Shown here piece by piece: positions 26,809 through 40,929 of a DNA stretch of 64,000 nt. The first letter of the stretch is position 1. Each line of letters starts with the position of its first letter. A model generated the notes under the pieces. That model searched no databases. It was given only the letters and a program-made list of their open reading frames with translations, and was not told the origin of the DNA. The stretch is from positions 8,091,001 through 8,155,000 of the forward strand of contig NC_088186.1 in the NCBI RefSeq assembly GCF_028769735.1, written 5' to 3'. The position numbers and the translations under genes are program-made. Source of the stretch: Zonotrichia leucophrys gambelii (lineage: Eukaryota > Chordata > Aves > Passeriformes > Passerellidae).

Positions 26809-29800
26809 CTATGTGCCCCCAAAAGAAAAATAGGAATAAATAAGGATGACAGAATGAAGGCGTTAGTCTTTAAATTGTGTAAATATATCTCTCTAAATGT
26901 ATATACACACACTCACCTACATCTGTTAGATAGTTAGTGCACAAGGAAGACTTTAAATCATCTAGTGCACCATTGTGGGAGGTCATGTCAAGACTTCCTA
27001 TTAAAGGTAAAGATTTGCCAGTGGCATGTACAAATGGGATTCCCTTTTCCTGACCAAAGTCCAAAACTTTCCTGCAAATTCCTATCAGCAAAACATTGGA
27101 CTGTGCATTTGGTTCTTCCCTTCCCTCAAGCCATTCATCAGTGGTTGAAAACAAAAACAGTCTTGAGAACCAATCCCTGCTGATGTCACTCATCCCTCAT
27201 ACCCCTGAACCCTGTGCCTAATAAGGTCCAGAAGGAAAATAAATACAAAATCTAAATTCTGTACACTTTGAGAAGCACTGAGCAGCTGCAGTCACCTTGT
27301 TAAGTTCAACCATGCAAATCCTGCAGAGACTGAATGGGATGTGTTCAGGTTGCCTTCAAAGTCATACCCAACAAAAGCCAGTGGGCACATGGCATACACT
27401 GGTATACACCACACTGGGGAAGGGCAAGAAATTCACACAGATGGACATCCCCAGAAAGATGGACATTCAGAAAGGTTCCTGCCCCCTCACAGGAACACTT
27501 CCTAACACCTCAATGCACCATGGAAAGATTTCTCTCCCAAAGAGTAGATCCATACTAAGAGCTCTCTCACCCAGCCCTCAGACAGCTCCAAGCAGTGGAC
27601 AGAGCCCACTCCTCCCCAGTTTGGGACACAAGGCTCAGCCAGTTAAAGACAGACATTTCCATCCTTCAGTCCTCAAAGGCCAAGGGCTGCAGGGACACCC
27701 CTCACCAAAAACAAAATCATTGGAGCTTTCAGCACCAAATGGCCTTTCTACTATCAGCACATAGAAAACAATCCTTCCCCAGAGCCTCCACTTCCAAAAG
27801 CCTAAAGGAAAATCATAAATCTCTGACAGTTCAGTCCTCGTGAAAAGACTAAATATCCCCTTACCTCACCCCTGCACCCTCACCCTCCCCTCACTACAAC
27901 CAAATAACATCTTCTGCTTCTGACTAAGTTGCTCAAGAGCCATCTGTTAACAATCACTCATTAACAGTGCAGTCTTGTCTAGTATCAACAGAGCAAAGGT
28001 TACAGGAGCATTCACTGTATTTTTCCTCCCCTCTCCCAGCACCCACCTTCCCCCCTTCTCCTCACACCCTGCCCCTCTCCACCTCCTCCCCCTGTAAAAA
28101 AAACTCTTCTGATGGGAAAGTTAAAAACATTTAAACGGCCCTTTTTTCTGCACGCTGGTATTTTGCTAGGGATTCTGAGCTCCCCCTTTTCCTGTTTCCT
28201 TTGGAAGAGAGATCCCAGAGTTCGGAAGGTAATGTGTTTATTCATCTGTAGGGTGCACTCAGTTCAAAACCTTTTCAAGACCAGCTTCTGGTTTATACTG
28301 CTACTTCTGATCATGAGAAAGGAGAGGAGGAGACTCAGGCAAGGAAAAAACAAATGTGCTAAAAAAAAAAAAAGACATTTTCTGGGATGGGTATTTACCC
28401 GAGGATCTTGTGATACAAGAGCCAAAGCTACCAATAACCTTCTGGAATCTGTTTTTGAAGCATTTTAAAGTTTTTCTTTAGGAAATAAATGCTTTTACAT
28501 AGCATTCATTTTCAGATGGATGAGAGCCCATAAAAGTCTGTATTTTTATGCATCTCAAATGAAGGTATTGTCCAGTGATAGTGGGTGGATAATACTGCAA
28601 TGAATAAGAAGACAGCTGGCAAGACAAGTCCCTCTCCCAAATAAGTCATAAAAATCTCAGCTTATTGTAATAAGACCATTAGAGCTGATCAGGCATTTTG
28701 TAAGAGAGTTTTTGCCTGCCAGGAAATGCCAGCATGGTGAGAGAAGAAAAAGTGATGCAGAAATGGGCTTGTCCCAACAAATCCCTCTGAGAATCTGCAT
28801 GTCTTCAGCATGGCCAGGGGAACCCCAGGGACTCCCTGGGCTGTTTTGACTGAGGCACAGAAGGAAAACTCAACCCTGCCACAATCCCCACCATCTCCAG
28901 CCTCGTTTGCCACCTCCAGTGACCAAATCCTCCAGGTCTGTGGATCACAGAGCAGCTGCACACACACATAAGCTGCTCCACCTGTTTCTTCAGGCATCCA
29001 AGATCCCCATGGTTGGATGGACCAGCTGAAAGTCCTGGAACAGGTCTCCAGTTCCAGGAAAGCCCACCATACAGTTTTTAAGGGTCAAGTGTTTTTGCTC
29101 TTTACACTGACCAGGGCTAGAAATATTCCCCCAAAGAACTGAAATTATTGCAGGATGGAAATCCAGTTTCCCAGGCAGCATTTAAAGAATATCTTCCTCT
29201 CTCTGAAGTGCTGCCTGATGCTGGTGATTGACCTCAGCTGAGCATGAGGAGCTGCTGGAGGAATACTACAGAATAGTAGCAATCCTCCCTTGCCTTTGAG
29301 CCTTTAAACCCTGATGTGATGCAACGTGTCTTGAGTTGGGCTCAAACAGCTGCCATCAATTCAAGATTTACAGGGAGCCAAAGAAGGACAGGAAAAGAAA
29401 AAAATCCAGTGACAATAGGGACACCACTGAACACACCAGTATGAAAGCTGATGAACTAAAACACTCTACTATTCCAGTTCCTTGCATTTTCTACTTTAGG
29501 GCAAAGGTCATTGCTGAATCCTTATGCCACGTACAGTATTATTTTCTCAAACTTTTACTATTGCAGACTCCAACTCTTGATGAAAAGATGGATTGAGCAC
29601 AAGCCTTTCAGCAGCTAGAGTTTGTTTTATTCTTAAGAGAAATGAAAAAAATTAGAAAAAGAGACAAGAAACCCACACTCCCTTGTGCTGGGATAAGAAA
29701 CCCAACTCCCTTGCAAGTTGTACCAGTTCCTCATGACCCTCTTTTGCTTGAATGCTTCACCTATTTTCCCAATCCTTCCCTTTACTTTTGGCTTTGGACA

Positions 29801-32800
29801 GAGGATCCTCTGGCTAAGGGAGTGTCACTTTTCCGTTTTGTCCCCAGCACAATGAAACTAATTTCAGCTGGGACACTGGATGTCATAATAAAAGAATTTA
29901 TTACTTCTTCTATGACAACTAATAAGGGCAAAGCCATTGGAAGAGGGACATGTGAAATAATTGCCAGAACTTCTGAAAACTGAATAATTTGATGTTTTCA
30001 CAATTTATTTCAATTTAGTAAAAGGTTCCATAGCCGTGAGTTATTTCTCAGACATAATTAAGAACATTTTAAACAAGAAGAGGCCTCTTTTACCCCAAAC
30101 AAGGCTGGTTTTGAGCAAAATCACCCCACATAATGGTTGACACTCCAAATTTTAAGTCAGCTGTGACCACAACCAACATTTACATGAGAAATGTACAGAG
30201 TTTAAATTCTCATTTACACTGAGAAATCTTTACAATAATGCAGTAAAGGACATTTTTAGCTACTTAATATCTCTTTACCAACCAAAGAGGCCTCATGGTA
30301 AATGAGACACAGCCAGTGACTGAAAAACCACAATTTGGCGAATGTGCCTGGAGTTTCTGAGCCAAGAAATGGTGTGAAATAAAACTGATGTTTGTTTTCC
30401 CCACAGAAATTAGATTAAAAAAATATGTACAAGTTTCTTACGGCAGCAAAGAGTTTTCTTCACTTCTGCTTGCCCTGAGTTGCTAGAAAGGGATGGAGCT
30501 CCAGCTGAGGAGAACACTGACAGCCCTTCCTACTCCTTAGTCTGAATGATTTTTTCCTTCTAAAGCTGTTGTTCCTGAAGCCCAAGGGATTGAAATGGAA
30601 TTTTGTATTTAATTAAAAAGAAAAGAAAAAAAAAAGAAGAGGTGGTAGTTCAGCTTTCCAGCAAGAGGCTCTGGAAGCCTCCCTTCCCCACAAAGGAGTG
30701 AGTCACTTCTTGGAGGACTTTGGAGAAGTGCACAAACAGAGGAAGATGCCACATTCCTTTATGCTTGGCCAGAGACAGACTTCAATGGCCCACAAGGCTT
30801 CTTCCAGTCCTATGATGTTTGTCCCTTATAGGAAAAGTAAATTCCTAGGCATCAAAAGAGTGGGGAAAGCTGGATAATTCAACTCCAGCAGCTCAAAGCC
30901 AAAAGCCAAACATGGAAAATGAGAAAGACAGTCTCCTTCTTTCCTTTTACAAGCAATATCTCAGTTCTTTGGCTACTGACCCACAACAGCTCCACCATCA
31001 CTGTCCATCTCACCTCTTCCAGCACCCCCTAACCAACACCAGCATTTATGACCCACTTTGTTTTCAGGACTTTTCTGGAGATTTAAATAAAGCCACATCT
31101 TTACATGGGCTCTGTGCACTGGGCAGGGCTTGGTAGCATGAGCACAGCATGGAACACCAGCTGCTGAACTTGTGGGAGACAGCCCTGGGTGAGGACAGGA
31201 GGCATTGCTGTAACTGGGATGGGAGCAGAAGAACAGGAACTCACAGCTGGAGGCTGCTGGAGCCAGAGCAGCCCTCTGTGGGCAGAGTTTGACACAAGAG
31301 AGGCTGGAGTAGCCCATCCAAGCTGCTGTAACCCACTGTCATGCTATAAATAACATCCTCCAGGGCCTCCTTCTCTCACTTCAGTGCCATTTCTTATGTC
31401 TGGATAACAGCAATCTTTGCAGCGACCAACCCAGCCATAGAACGAACGAAGAATTTCATTCTCCACGCAGGAAAAGTTTTCTCTCTTTGCCGAGCAGTGG
31501 GAAGTGCGGGGAGAGTGAGAGAGGGGAAGGCAAAAGTAAAAGTAAAAAAAACAAAAACCTTGTTATGGTTTCATTTCCAGGAGGGTGAGGTGGGGGAAGG
31601 GGAAGAGGGAGCTGAGTTTGACTTTGAACACATCAGGTGCTGCGGAGCCGTCAGAGCCGCGCAAGGCAGAACAGAAAACAGTGCCCTGCACTTCTGAAAG
31701 TTGGCTGTGCCTGTTTTGCTGGGAGACTCCAACCAGAGGTGACAGGACTCAGTTATGAAAGGGGAATTTAGGTCAACAATCAAAGCTGCAGTCAGGGGGC
31801 CCAAGAACAGGGAGCTAAAGGTTGGGGCTGTTTTTTCTTTAGCATGCTTTAATCGTTCAGTATCAAAGCGCAGAAGAACGCTTGAAAGAGCAAATATTCT
31901 ACAGGAACCTATAGAAAGCTTTTATCTGTCCAGAGGAAAATAATTAAAACCGACAGATTTGGGTTAAGTATCCCCATGTTCCATGCAATTGGATAAGTCA
32001 GTGAAGATCCACTGGAGCAGTTCTTGAGTTCTGCACTGGATATTTCATGGTGTGACGTTGAACCCAATATAGTTTTACAAAGGGGAGAAATAATCTCTCC
32101 TTTCCTTTGCTGTGCTTCCCCCAGCCCCACTTCCTTCCACAACAGTTAAATAATTCAAAGTCCAGAGTACTTAAGGCAACATCTCTGTCTATACCATTTC
32201 CAACACAGCTAAGAGGCCTCCTGAGGTCACCCCCTGAGACAAGGAGCGGTTCAAGAAAATCACCTAAGGCTTGCTCAGGTGGCAATGTACTACTTAAAGA
32301 GCAAAAAGGGGATGTTTGCTGCTGCTATCAATCTAGCTGAATTCACACCAGGCTTTATCCTTTACAAGCTATGCCAGAGGATTCAGACCTGAGAGAGGAC
32401 AGAGTTCTTTTTGTTCTGCTGTGAAAGACAAGAACTTCATCGTGTAGAAATACAGAGTCTAATACAGCCATGCCTAATTAACATTGAGAATTTAGCCCCA
32501 GGCTCTTTAAAATCAAAATCTTTATATCAGTGTAATTTAGCATCAAATTAGGCGTACATTGTGTACTGTTTCTCAAATTCCCAGTCACTCATTTGCTCAA
32601 TGAGATACCTTGAAGTCTGAAAACAGGGAGGTGAGAGCAACTACAGCAGCAAGACATGAATTTATAGTGGCTGGTTAGTTATGAACATTACATAAATCCT
32701 TCCCTGTTGATAACAAAATCATGTGGGCTGCAAAAGAGCAGCCACTGGCATGGACAATCATATTAGTGACACTCCAGTGAGCCTATTGTGGGAATACACC

Positions 32801-34429
32801 CGCTAACAGTATAGAAGAGCTTACTGCAAATACATCTGGTAGGCTGGGCTTAGTGAGAAATTACAGATTGTGAGGGTTTTGAGGTGTAAGGGAACACACA
32901 GCACAGGGCAGAGGCGGAGCTGAGTCCTTGCAGTGTTATAACAGGGCCAGCCCAGGGCTGGGAATGGCTTTTGCTTTTTCTCCTTCATCTCCTTCAGCCT
33001 CAGCGTAAACAAGGGTTAGTGGGAAGGTTTGCTCCTTATCTAGATCTCCTTAAGCATTTCACAATAAAGCTGCAGGACCAGTGGAGACTGGTGCTTGGTG
33101 AATAAACGGTTTATGATCTAATAACCAGGTTTAGGCAGCCTTTTAGATGGACAGAAAAATGCACATCCTTCGCAAGGGTCAAACTTCAGTCCTCCCTACA
33201 AAGTCTGGGATCACAGGAAGATTCCAGACAAGGGGAAGGATATTGTAACACCTGCAAAACTTTTTATTTCTCCTGCCTTGTTCCGAGAAACAACTGGACA
33301 TTTTTGGATGAAGCTTGGAAAATCAGTACGTGTCCATGTTATTAGAGATGATTTTAACACACACAGGCATAGGGACAGCGAAGATGGTAGAGACAGGCTT
33401 CCCTTGGATCCTGCTTGAAGTCAAACTCTGATATTCCATCAGGAAATCACTGGTGTATGTCACAAATATGGGAGACTTTGCATCCAGCTTGATTCAGACA
33501 AGAATTCAGGATTTTGGCTGTCAATTTAGACAGTCTAGTGTTGCCTTATTAAAAAGTTGAGTTTAGTGTTTATGAAAACCCAGATAACCTTCAAATATCA
33601 GAATGGAAAGCACTCAGTAAGTTTGTTAGTTTGGCTGAAAGGGATCATCACACACCTCTGAACTCCCAAGCTTATCTCTGCTCACTTCCCAGCAGAACCA
33701 GATTACAAATTAACCCTCCCATTGTACATGAGGCATCTGATTCACCTCCAGAGAAATCCAGCATTAACACCATTCCCACTTGAAAAGTAGGTGTTGCAAA
33801 ACACAGGGATACACATCAGGAGGAATGCATGGAAACCATTCATCTTTCACAGACACATGCACAGCACACACAAACCTGAGAAAAAGGACACGAAGATAAA
33901 GGCACAGCAGCACAAGGGTCACTGGACTCACACAGATTAAGGCACCCAGGAATGTTTGGTGGAACACAAGTCACCTCTGCTTCCACATCTCCTCTTCCTC
34001 CCTGTGCTGTTTGCCAAACAGTGATTAGCTATCAAAGCTCTACTGAGAAATTTACTCTTGCTCACACTGAGTGGCTTTCCTCCCCTTTGTAAGTGTTAAT
34101 GCTTGAGAGCAACCACAGAGTGTCTTCTGTGGAAAGAACAGACACGTAATACCATAACTTCCAGGCAATCTAAATGATAAAGAGATATTCCTGGGCTCCT
34201 TTTAGAAAACAGCAGAGAGAATTGATCATAAACTGGGTCAAGATAGGTCAGCATACCTCAGAGCAGATCAGATGGCCAGAGCATCCCAGGAGGAAATATC
34301 CTCCTGGAAGGATTATTAGGGGCACATCTGTGCCATCAGATGACCGTGCACAATACCCATCAGCTCACGGGGAGTTCAATATGGCATTTCCTTTCAAAAT
34401 GTGCTTTGTGTCTGACAAGCAGTGCAAGT

Positions 34430-34505
34430 CAATCAGCTGTGGCAGCGCCCGAGCCCGGAGCGGGGCTGGAAACGCGCCCGACACGCTGCCCTGGACGGCC
34501 ACAAC
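34430..34505. promoter_or_regulatory. small CpG cluster in intron 1
   Basis: About 75 bases hold a dense group of CG dinucleotides (GCAGCGCCCGAGCCCGGAGC, then GAAACGCGCCCGACACGC) in an otherwise CG-poor intron. It is too small for a classical island. It may be an unmethylated regulatory site or the remnant of a GC-rich element. Confidence 0.3.
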
Positions 34506-34723
34506 CACAGGGCTGGGAGAGCTGGAGCCCTGCACACGAGGTGCCTTGTGGTGCTGATCAAAACACACAGCCAGGATTAAAGGGGGGCACAACAACATGG
34601 CTTGTTTTGCCTTTTAGAATTCCCTTGTCTCTGACCTTTACGGCAGCTTTAGGGCAGCGCTGGAACCAGCTGAGCAGTTACTACTCCCAGCTGCAGCCAG
34701 GAGAGCTTTTACACCATTGCACA

Positions 34724-34724
<1 letters not shown>

Positions 34725-34756
<32 letters not shown>
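34725..34756 (+). repeat. (TG)16 microsatellite
   Basis: Sixteen perfect TG units in intron 1; potentially polymorphic and able to form Z-DNA. Confidence 0.98.
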
Positions 34757-34761
<5 letters not shown>

Positions 34762-37059
34762 AGGGGGGAGGTTAGGGCTGGAGAACAAAGGAGGAAATCT
34801 AGTGGCACCTAAATCAAACATTATGATCAATGAGGGAGTGGGAAGAGAACCTGGGGAGCAGGGACAACCTTACAACCTTTCCAGGATCAGACAGATGGCC
34901 AACATCCACATTATTACAGAAACAAAACAAAAACAAAAAATTCCATGAATGCAAAACTAGGGCACCCTGCGAGGAGACTGTAAAAATCACATCATGATAG
35001 CTTAGACTTGTCTTTGTAATTGAGGGGCATTTCCACATGAAACAGTTCTAGTTATTTAATTGGATTTTGAGAACATTCTTGGGCAGACACTTTGTGAGTG
35101 CAAAACTGAGTAGTTCCAGTGCATTTGAGCTGATTTATACCCTGCAAGGACTTTGTCTTGTGAAAATTAAATATCTTATTATAAAAAAATATCTTAGATC
35201 TTATCCAGACCCAAATATCTTATTGCATCTGGCTTTCCCATATGACTGCATCTTTCCTGTACTAATAGAAACAACTGAGGCATTTGTCAACCTTCAAAGA
35301 ACTGACTCCACAACAATCCACAGAGCAGGAGGCTGCAATAGCAGTGGGGAGAAGGGAGCTGATCCTGCCTGCTTTCTGCTGTGGCTTATGAAAGGGATCT
35401 GGGCCTTCACTAATCCTGACTATTTCATGCCTCAAATTCCCTGCTCCATACTTGCACACAAGTTCCAAACCCATACACAAACCACAGAGATATTTCTGCT
35501 TTCTAGGAAACGTCCTACTGAAAAAAAACCTGCCTCTCTAACATGATATAACTATTATAGTATGCATTCCAGATAGGCTGGAGTCACCACATACTAACCT
35601 AAGTATAGAATTTTAGAGCTTTATTATTCTGCTCGGTTTGAATCCAATTTCATTTGTTTTGGTATGATTTTCCTCCTGGAAATACCTGAGCCTGTATTTC
35701 TGCTCTACAAATACCAGTGATCACTTGATCTGTGAGCACAAATAAATAGACATCTAAAAGCAAATTCTCACACAGATACTCATGATGTCTTAGAAGTGCA
35801 CAGAAACAAATTCACACCTATTAAACCGAAGACTGTAGCTGTGAAAATTCAAACTTTAGTTCTTAAAGGACAAGATGGGACAGCGATGGGCAAACCTCCA
35901 AAAGGTCACAATTCTGCTTCGCTTTCCATAAGTGTTGCCAAAGCTAAATCCTTCTCGAAAGTAATTGACCTTCTCAAGTCTGCAGAACTGGGAGAAAAAT
36001 GTAAAAGAAACAAGCTACCTTGGAAGATTTTTGGCAATTCTTGTATTTAGCTGAGCAGCAGGAAATATCATATGTCCAACCTTTCTTATGTTATTTCAGC
36101 CCTTCTACTTCTGGTTAAATTTGGAAGCAGAGCAATGAAGACTAACAAAATACCATGTACAGGCACGATTTTCTCTGTGCAGGGGCCTATATGTACATGT
36201 GCACATGGCTTGGAGGGAGCAGACTGGGGCATTTGGAGCACTTGGCTTGCATTTGAGTTTTGAGGAACAGTCTCCAGCTGGGGATGGCTCAGATGAAATG
36301 AAATCCTGTCTCAGAACATGAATTAGCTTCAATAGGGTTTTGGTCAATGTTTGCAACTCAGCTAAAGCCACAGGAATAGGTCATTCCAGTACCCTGCATC
36401 CCCTGGACTGGGGTTCTGCCCTGGGAGTGAGGCAGACCACCCAGCAAGGGGATGACAACTCAAAGTCATCCCCAAGTTATTCTCTGCTTTCTCATCCACT
36501 TTGTTTATAATGGTCTGGTGCACTGGTTTCACATTCCATGCATTGTCAATGGTCCCACTTCCAGAGGGAAACCTTAATTTTTGCTCCCCCAAGTCTGTTC
36601 TGGAGGTAAACTCTTGGCATCACTGAGGTCAACAATAAAGCTCTTAAAGCCTTCAATGAGAAAATATTTCCATTTTGTTTTTCAGTTGATTTTCAGACAG
36701 TGTACTGGACTATTTATAGGGCAGAAGTCAAGTCATTGCTCAGCACATCATTCTGGAAAAAGGTGACAATATCTAAGCAGGATTTAAAATACCATATGAA
36801 ACAGAGCCTTACAATTCAACTGCAGTGATCGTGAGGAAACACCACAATCAGCTGGAATTATTGTGGTGATCAGAAATATCCCACCAGTGTCAAGGAGAGT
36901 CCATAGAAATTAAAGAGATAAATTAAAATATTTGAAATTAGTATCTTAGTGCTGCTTGTGCTTTACTGTTGGCTTCAACCATTTTTTCCAGTATAGCAAA
37001 AAACCCTCAGAATACTCTGACATTAGAAGTTCTTAGACACAATATGGGTGATCACTGAA

Positions 37060-37940
37060 TTAATTCCTCTTTAAAGACCTTGCAGTTTGGAAAAACAATT
37101 AGTTCTATATTGAAAGCTATGGTGACAGATATTCCACCACTCTGCTCAGAAAGGTTTTTCAATTACTGACTGATCTCAAGGCTAAAACACTGCTAAAATA
37201 CTCTGTTCTAAAGTTGCTTAGTCTCCACTGGATCCACTGGATTTACTTATGTCCTCTAGTATTCATTTCCAACCCACAATTATGAGTTTAATATTCCCAA
37301 AATACTCATTTAAAGATCATGGTGATCAAGCCACCTCCTAATCTTCTTGAGTCCAACACTTCAAGACTTGTTAGAAATCATATAAGTATTGTCATTGCTA
37401 ATTGTTTTCTCTCTAAATCCTCTCCCATACAACATCCTTCTTAAACTGTAGACACCAAAATGGGACAAAGTGCTTTGGCAACAGCCACTCCAGTGTCATT
37501 ACAGGGGTAACACAACCTCCCCAGTCCTGTTCAATATCTCCTTGTTTACCCAGCCAACAATGACTCCAAACCTTTGGCCACAGCCCCGCATTGGCAGCTC
37601 ACATTTGCATGCTTTATCTATTCCAACAGGCAGTTGTTGCTCCACATTCAGCTTCCAGGTGAAAGATCCTTTCCTCCCATCCATCCTTTGTGTGTGACCT
37701 GCTGCCCCTCTCTCTATATGAATGACTTCACATTTGGCTTTACTCTAATGCATAGTTTTCATGTTCTCAGCTTTTGAAAACACCCAACTGAGAGTCCTGT
37801 TTTGGTCATTGTTTACCACTCCCTGCACTCTGCAACATCTGCAAATTTTATCAGCACTGATTTTGTTTCCTTGCAGGTTGTTGACAGAAAATATTAACTA
37901 GTAAAGAGCCAAGATTGCATTGTGCTGAATAGGAGGGAAT
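37060..37940 (-). mobile_element. ancient CR1-type LINE remnant
   Basis: The plus strand keeps the order of landmarks of an old CR1 3' region in reverse complement, heavily diverged. These are TTCTTAAACTGTAGACACCA (37439 on), ATGACTTCACATTTGGCTTT (37721 on), ACATCTGCAAATTTTATCAG (37836 on) and AGAAAATATTAACTAGTAAA (37886 on). The core 37260-37930 is convincing; the left limit is uncertain. Divergence suggests an insertion much older than the copy at 46252. Confidence 0.6.
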
Positions 37941-40906
37941 GTGGCCAGAGTCGCACTGTTCAGGCAATGGCTCTGTTTTTCAGCAGGGGAAAATAAATAC
38001 CTGTGATACTCATGAATACGAGCTTACACAAGTCAAGAGAAAAAAAGATGGGACAAATAGATAAGTAGGAGATTGGCAAGATGTGCCCCCTTTCTGTCTT
38101 TCTGTCTCTTTGGCATTCCACAACCTCGGTCTTCCCTTTACAGCAGCACAGGAACCCAGCACGACCCTGGCCAACAGTTCTTCTTGGCTGGGTATTCCAA
38201 CCTGTTTGTGCAAAGGAATGGCATTTGTCATTCACTGCTTCATTCATGAAGCATTAATGACATTTCCTCTTCCTTACAACAGCATCTCTCTGCAGGCTGC
38301 TGAGAGCCCTTATCCCAGCTTTGGAGATGGGAAGGACAGAGCTGAGGGCACCTCGCACCAATTGCAGAGCTGCAACTAAAACTCCAAAGCAATTCCTGTG
38401 CACTTCCACTCTGCCACAGAACCAGCAGCTGGAATTAGCAGGAGAGGGAGTCTGCTTCTCTCACAGAGGAGTTGCATCACTGCTCAAACAAACACCCTTT
38501 CTTTCTCCCCAAGCATCTAATTTATCGCTGAAGGAAATCTCTGTTCTCTTTCCGAAAGCACCAGCCAAGAAGGAACCTCTACCCTTTGCAACAGCCTCTG
38601 TTTTCTCCTCTGCCAACTGGTCTCTATCCCTCCTTCCCTTATAGAGCATCTTGTTGTAATGCCCTGCTAGAATAATGTTCACATAAACCCGTGTGCCTGT
38701 TCCAGCTTGTCCTGTCACCAGTGTGTGACAAGTGTCAGAGAAATCCATAAAAGCCAGGCTGTTGGCTCGGCAGGGCAAAGGACACCATGTGTTGAACACA
38801 TTGACAGTTCTCAATAAATAACAGCCCTGCTGAACAGCTGGTTGGATTGCTGGGGTTGGGAAGAATGTTGGCCACATTGCCTACTTGCGTGCGTCCTCCT
38901 CGGTGAGGCACAGAAAATCCCGGTGTGGGGAGAGGAAATACATCACTCCCAGATTATACCAAAGAGGAATAAAAAAAGAAAGTATCTGAAGAGAAGTTAA
39001 AATCTCTTCTCAAGTTTTGTGGCCAATATTGGACATACAGAAGTGCAATAGGTTGTTGGTTTGTTGATGTAGGTGCAAAAGATGTTCCTCCTGAGGGAGG
39101 GGAGAGTTGGGCGGTGGTAGGAAGAGCTGTCCTAATCTCATTTCCTTCTTCCCTCTCCCATGGAATACATAACTCCCATTACATTCAGGCTGAACACTCT
39201 CCAGTCTGAGAGCACAGTTTCTGTTCACAGAACAGTTTGGCCTTCACAGCATGAGGCAAAACACAAGGTTTTGGCAAAAAGAATTTTGCTTCTCTGCCTC
39301 TACCATCAGTGTTTGAGGCTCAGAGAAGAGTTTGGACCAACATTCAGCCTCCTCCTGCTGCAAGGTCTCTTCCTCCAGGAGTGCAAGTGCTCCCAGCCCA
39401 CCTTTGCTGCCAAATCCCAGCCCTGCAGAAACCTCTGGAGAAGAAACACGGCCCCCTTGCTGTCTCATTTTGCCTCTGTGAGATGCAGCTGCTGTTGCTT
39501 CCCTCTCTGGCCTGTTCCATGGAGCCTGCAGGTGTTTGCAGATGGCCATTTCCCAGTAAAACTGGTGGTATGCCGATGTTTAAAACAAAATAAAATAAAC
39601 CCCCCATGCTACAGTGTCCAGTTGAAGACCACTGCTGTTTGAGCATTGCCTCTGCTGAGACACAGAATGTAAACAGTCTGTTTGATTAAACCATCCCCAG
39701 CAAGAGGACTGCGGGGAATTCCAGCCCTTCCCAGCAGAAGATCCTCTGCTCTTCAATAATTCAGAACTCCTCAAAGGGCAAGAATGAATTGCTCAACTTT
39801 CCTGTGAGGAGAAACTGTTGATAGTTATGCTGAAATTCTTGGAGGAAGCCCACCAGGATAAACCAGGTCCATTTCCACCACTGCTCCACCCTGCTCCTTT
39901 ATTTAACCTGCTGGCAGGCAAAGGGATTGTGCAACAATGGATAAACTCTGTCCAGGCTGCAATGCAAAATGCTCAAAAGCTCATTTCTGATTTTCTTCCC
40001 CCCATTGGGATGGGAGGTGAAGAGACCACACTGGGGTAGCCTTACAGATAAGACGTGAATGAAAATATTTGTTCAGTAAGAGAAACTACTCTTAAAAAAA
40101 TAAAAATAAAAAAAATAGACTATTTTAAACCATCCCATTTTAAGGTTTGGAGATTCTGCCAGCACTGGACACCTTTTATAGTACACTTCTAAAACTTTGA
40201 GGCTCTTAGAACTAAAAGTGGGACCACAGCTTCCACATCTATTATATTTGTAAAAGCTCTCTTAGACCCAAATTCCAAACGCACTCGTTATGGAAGAGAG
40301 AGAGCCTGGAATGATGACACGAGCCCTGCATTGACACCCCACCTCTGCCCAAGTGAAGAACCATGGCCCTGACCAGACTGCTTCCCTTACTGCCAGAGCT
40401 TTGCTATATCTGATGATCTTCCTGTGCATTTTGAGTGGCCAGAAAGATTTATTAGAGAATCCAATTATCTCCTGGAAGGAAACAAACATCTAATCCACTC
40501 ACCTTGTACCTGAGAACAAGGTGCACTGCTAAAGACACAAACCAGGAGCAGCCACAAGAAAATGGACTATTTATTCAGTTGCCTCTGTGCTGTCAGAGAT
40601 TTGTGGGACCTCTGGAAAGAGTCAAAAAACATCCTGTGCTTTCCAGCTGCTGGCACCATTACCGTGCTTTGCTCATGCCCAGGATGACCACAGTCCCATG
40701 TTACCCACTCCCCTGGGTCCTGCTCACTCCTGCCTCCTGAAGGGGTGGTTCTGTGAGAATGGTGTGCAACACCAGATGTACCATCAGCCCTGTGCTCAGA
40801 CTATAGTGGACAATTATCCTTTGGGCTATTTTAGTCCTTTTACAGCCTTTGCGCAACTCAAGAGCAACAGTTTTGCCAGGAGCCAGAATCTAGATTTTGA
40901 TGTTAA

Positions 40907-40929
40907 AACAACAACAACAACAACAACAA
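40907..40929 (+). repeat. (AAC)n microsatellite
   Basis: About seven and a half AAC units in intron 1, followed by AAGAAAACAGAC. Confidence 0.95.

Noticed and set aside
25883..26833. Long plus-strand open frames of about 150 codons over exon 2
   Set aside because: They are mirror images of PAPPA exon 2 produced by its codon composition and match no protein family.
30765..30830. CTTCTTCCAGTCCTATGATG as a CR1 3' end
   Set aside because: Only a dozen or so bases resemble the CR1 tail and the upstream sequence does not match.
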